Below, one piece after another: positions 60,834 to 64,000 of a stretch of 64,000 nucleotides of DNA. Position numbers and translations under genes: made by a program. How positions within the stretch are numbered: the first letter of the stretch is position 1; each line of letters starts with the position of its first letter. The stretch is from Colletotrichum lupini (taxonomy: Eukaryota > Ascomycota > Sordariomycetes > Glomerellales > Glomerellaceae): the NCBI RefSeq assembly GCF_023278565.1, contig NC_064679.1, positions 4,898,001-4,962,000 on the forward strand. Direction: 5' to 3'. The notes under the pieces are model-generated. The model saw only the letters and a program-made list of their open reading frames with translations. It did no database searches and was not told the origin of the DNA.

Positions 60834-63800
60834 ATGCCCACCTACCTCACCCGCGAGAACGCCCCCGTCTACTCGCCAAATTCCGACTTTCTGGACCTCG
60901 ACCCAAACAACACGCTTGATCTGTCTGGCCACAAGCACCCAATTGACGGGCTCACCCATACCCTACCGCTTCGCCCATCGCGCTCAAACAACCTCCATGA
61001 TAGCTTCGACGAAAGCTCAACCTCATCAACCCACGCCTCAGACGTCTCTGATTCCATCCCCAATCAGATGAATGGGACGAGGCCGACTAGCATGAGCTCG
61101 TTGCCCAACGGCTCGGCAGGGGCCGGAGGAGGCGCAGACTTTGATTATCACGACCACGACTCTCATCACCACGACCAGTACAACGATTACAAGAACCAGA
61201 AACACCCGTTACAAAATGGACACACCGTCACCATGCCCGACCGGACAGCTCCGCCGCCGCCCATCACTATCATCAAGAAGCCATCTTCCGATACCGAGCA
61301 ATCGAGCCCGACGGATAACTACCTTACGCCGCCATCAATTGGATCGCCTGCGGCTGGATCCATCGATCATACCATAAAAACAAACGGGACTAGCAGTCCC
61401 AACTACGCACCTCCAGCAATACCGTCACAAGGTAGACTTGTCAACGGCCACACAACGCCCGTTGCAGCACCCAGCAACGCATCGCTGTCCCCAGATCCCA
61501 CCGCCAACAACCAACCGGCATCACCGCAACGCTTCTCTTCTCCGCCGCTTTATCAATCCGGTGGTGCTACCCCTAACGGATCGACACCGACGGGCCTGCA
61601 ACCGCCAAATGGCGGATTGAAACATCGACATACGCTCGAGGTTCCCGGCACCCAATCCAATCGCGCTTCTAAAGATGGCTCCGATACGGGCTTCTCCAGC
61701 GGTCGCTTCTCTCCCACAAGCACCACGCAAAGAGTGCGTAGGGCGTCCCTTAATCTGGTGCGGAGAGATACTCGCTCCATGCAGTCTGATGTACCGCGTG
61801 ACGAGGTGGTGCCCGACGAGGAAGCCCTGCGCTGGGCCGAACATTATCGACAGAAGCGGGCGAGTAAGAGGAAGAGAAAGGAAGAGGAGGATGACGATAG
61901 AGTCTTGGTCGGCACAAAGGTCGATGAACATCACACCAACTGGGTCACGGCCTACAACATGTTGACGGGCATCCGTGTCTCGGTGTCCCGCACGAACGCG
62001 AAGCTCGACCGGCCCCTTACGGATGCTGACTTTGAGGCAAAGCAGAAGTCGACTTTTGACATGTACGTCAAGTCCCGTGTTACCCACGTGCTTTGCAAGT
62101 TTACTAATTTCTTCAGTGCCGGAAACGAGTTGGTGCCCTCGGCGAAGTACGATTTCAAATTTAAGGATTATGCGCCGTGGGTATTCCGACATCTACGCGG
62201 CCTGTTTCGCTTGGATCCCGCAGACTACCTCATGTCTCTGACGGGCAAGTATATCCTGTCCGAATTGGGTTCCCCTGGAAAGAGTGGTAGCTTCTTCTAC
62301 TTCTCCAGAGACTACAAGTACATCATCAAGACGATCCACCACGCCGAGCACAAGTTCCTCCGCAAGGTCCTCAAGGACTACTACCATCACGTCACCGAGA
62401 ACCCGAATACGCTGCTCTCTCAATTCTACGGTCTCCACCGTGTCAAGATGCCCTACGGAAAGAAGATTCACTTCGTAGTAATGAACAACCTCTTCCCTCC
62501 CCACCGGGACATCCACACCACTTTCGACTTGAAGGGATCTACGATTGGCCGCGACTATAAGGAAGAGGACCTGGACAAGAACCCTCGGGCGACGCTGAAG
62601 GATCTCAACTGGATGCGCAGACAACGAAACCTCGAACTTGGCATCCAGAAGAAGAAGCTATTCTTGGAGCAGCTGCAAAAGGATGTGGTCTTGATGAAGA
62701 AGCTCAAAATCATGGACTACTCTCTGTTGATCGGTATCCACGATTTACAGCGAGGAAACGAGGAGAATCTTCGAGGAAAGACTCTTCAGGTCTTCAACCC
62801 CGGCGGCGAGCAAGAAGATGGTGAGCCGCCATCGGTTCTCTTGCGAACGCCTTCCAAACTGGAGAACGCTCGCAAGGCGCGGGAGCTGCGCAATATGATC
62901 AGGCACGAACGGCCAGTGCCCATGGGACAGACTGCAGCTCAAATGCCAGACGAGCTCGATGAGGGACATAGCAGATCGGGATACATCTTCAATCAGGACG
63001 ATGGTGGATTCCAGGCTACCCATGAGGACAACTCTCCGGCCGATGAGATCTACTACCTGGGCGTCATCGACTGCCTGACTCACGTATGATTTCTTCCCGC
63101 GCTTGCTGTTTCATTGCTAACTTTCTGTATAGTACGGAATGATCAAAAAGATTGAGCACTTCTGGAAGGGACTGACAAGCGACAAGACCAAGATCTCCGC
63201 TCTTCCCCCTGAACAGTACGGCGACCGATTCTACAACTTCGTCGAGGGTATCACGATGTCCCCTGAAGAGGCGATTAGAGAGAAGCAGCGGAAGGACCAG
63301 GAGCAGATCGAGGCAGCTGCAGCTGCGGAGAGACAGCGTGTTGCCAGCTGGAGCTCGAGCATGCGCCGGAGGTCGGGGACAAACAACATTCCCCCAATGC
63401 CCGACTACCGACCTCCGCCAACCCCGCCTAGCGCTCCAATGTCACCCGAAGCACGCGAAACCGTCGAGCGAGCCCAGCAAGATGCCCGAAGATCCGAAAG
63501 ACATGGGGCTTCCGAGCTCAACGTTCCAGATGTCGTCCTGTCGACAACCAAAATGAACGAACGGCGAGAATCTGGTGGCCAAGGGGCTCCTATCTTACCT
63601 GTAGTTGAAGAGGCAGGAGAGGCTTCATCGCTAGGCGGCAGAAGCAGAGACGGGGCAGCGAGTCGTGATGGGGATGACCACCGACCGGCTACCCCAGCGA
63701 AGCCTGGTATGGAGAGCAGATTCGCCGGACTCAGGGACTATGCGCCGCCGACGCCGCCCAAGGGACATCATCTTAAGCCCGAAAGTCAAGACAGCGGCTA

Positions 63801-63954
63801 CGGGGCGCTGCCCAACGGAAACGGTTCGACAATGAGCAGAGAGGACTCGCTTAACATCAAGCCTCGCCTTAGCAAGGACTCGCTGGATAAAGCCTTGCCG
63901 CCGCTGCCAAAGGAGGCTGGCGGACAGAGCAGCTTCCGCATGGGCCTGGCCTAG
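60834..63954 (+). CDS. MSS4: Phosphatidylinositol-4-phosphate 5-kinase (Mss4/Its3 type)
   Basis: Two exons, 60834-63083 and 63133-63954, are separated by a 49-nt intron with donor GTATGA, branch GCTAAC at 63116-63121 and acceptor TAG. The product is 1,023 residues. The enzyme makes PI(4,5)P2 from PI4P at the plasma membrane and acts in actin organisation, cell-wall signalling and polarised growth. Residues 1 to about 340 are Ser/Pro/Asn-rich and disordered, with a basic stretch KRASKRKRKEEEDDD near 340. The PIPK catalytic domain spans about 357-800: GKSGSFFYFS (482-491), DLKGS (565-569), IMDYSLLIG (626-634) and GVIDCLTHYGMIKK across the intron at about 745, then the activation-loop region SALPPEQYGDRFYNFV. 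The C-terminal 220 residues are Pro- and Ser-rich. The ATG context ACCATGC is good. The gene reads as intact. Confidence 0.94.
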
Positions 63955-64000
63955 GGCGCAAGCCGCCTCTTGCGGAACAACAGCAGACGGATCCGTGGCG
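63955..64000 (+). other. Start of the 3' untranslated region of the kinase gene
   Basis: Only 46 bases remain before the window ends; no poly(A) signal is visible. Confidence 0.6.

Overview
The window comes from a filamentous ascomycete, probably a Sordariomycete plant-associated fungus. The evidence is short introns (49-82 nt) with fungal donor and branch signals, a Wor1/Ryp1/Sge1-type WOPR regulator, a Zn2Cys6 regulator with a fungal-type middle domain, an Mss4-type lipid kinase, and retrotransposons carrying repeat-induced point mutation (RIP). The genus cannot be fixed from this sequence; Glomerellales such as Colletotrichum would fit.

The window alternates between two compartments. Two AT-rich, RIP-saturated blocks (1 to about 9,880 and 41,075-50,350) are almost entirely transposon. 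Block 1 holds solo LTRs of a 514-bp family, one inserted head-on inside another copy of itself. It also holds a Fot1/pogo-like transposase remnant and a 6.5-kb Ty3/gypsy chromovirus (gag, RT-RNase H, integrase, chromodomain), in which a short insertion of normal base composition sits. Block 2 is one minus-strand Ty1/copia element with 177-bp LTRs and a perfect ACATT target duplication. It carries two nested insertions: another 514-bp solo LTR and a 1.1-kb element with a 16-bp flanking repeat.

The rest has normal GC content and very few genes. A WOPR-family master regulator (25,636-27,048) sits alone, with about 15.7 kb of apparently gene-free DNA upstream and about 13.7 kb downstream. A cytochrome P450 gene begins at 40,829, is split in its first exon by the copia element, and resumes at 50,356. 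Every diagnostic P450 motif survives on the two sides. Just downstream lies an intact-looking eight-exon Zn2Cys6 regulator (52,637-55,218) that includes a 14-nt micro-exon. After another 5.6 kb without a recognised gene, a phosphatidylinositol-4-phosphate 5-kinase gene (60,834-63,954, two exons) closes the window.

The P450 and its neighbouring regulator look like a small accessory or secondary-metabolism locus disrupted by a retrotransposon. The WOPR gene and the lipid kinase are conserved regulatory genes. The most informative observations are the precisely datable interruption of the P450, the reciprocal way RIP spares the outer edges of the copia LTRs, the self-nested LTR, a RIP-converted zinc knuckle in which all four ligands have become tyrosine, the isolated position of the WOPR gene, and a 9-bp motif strongly over-represented around it.
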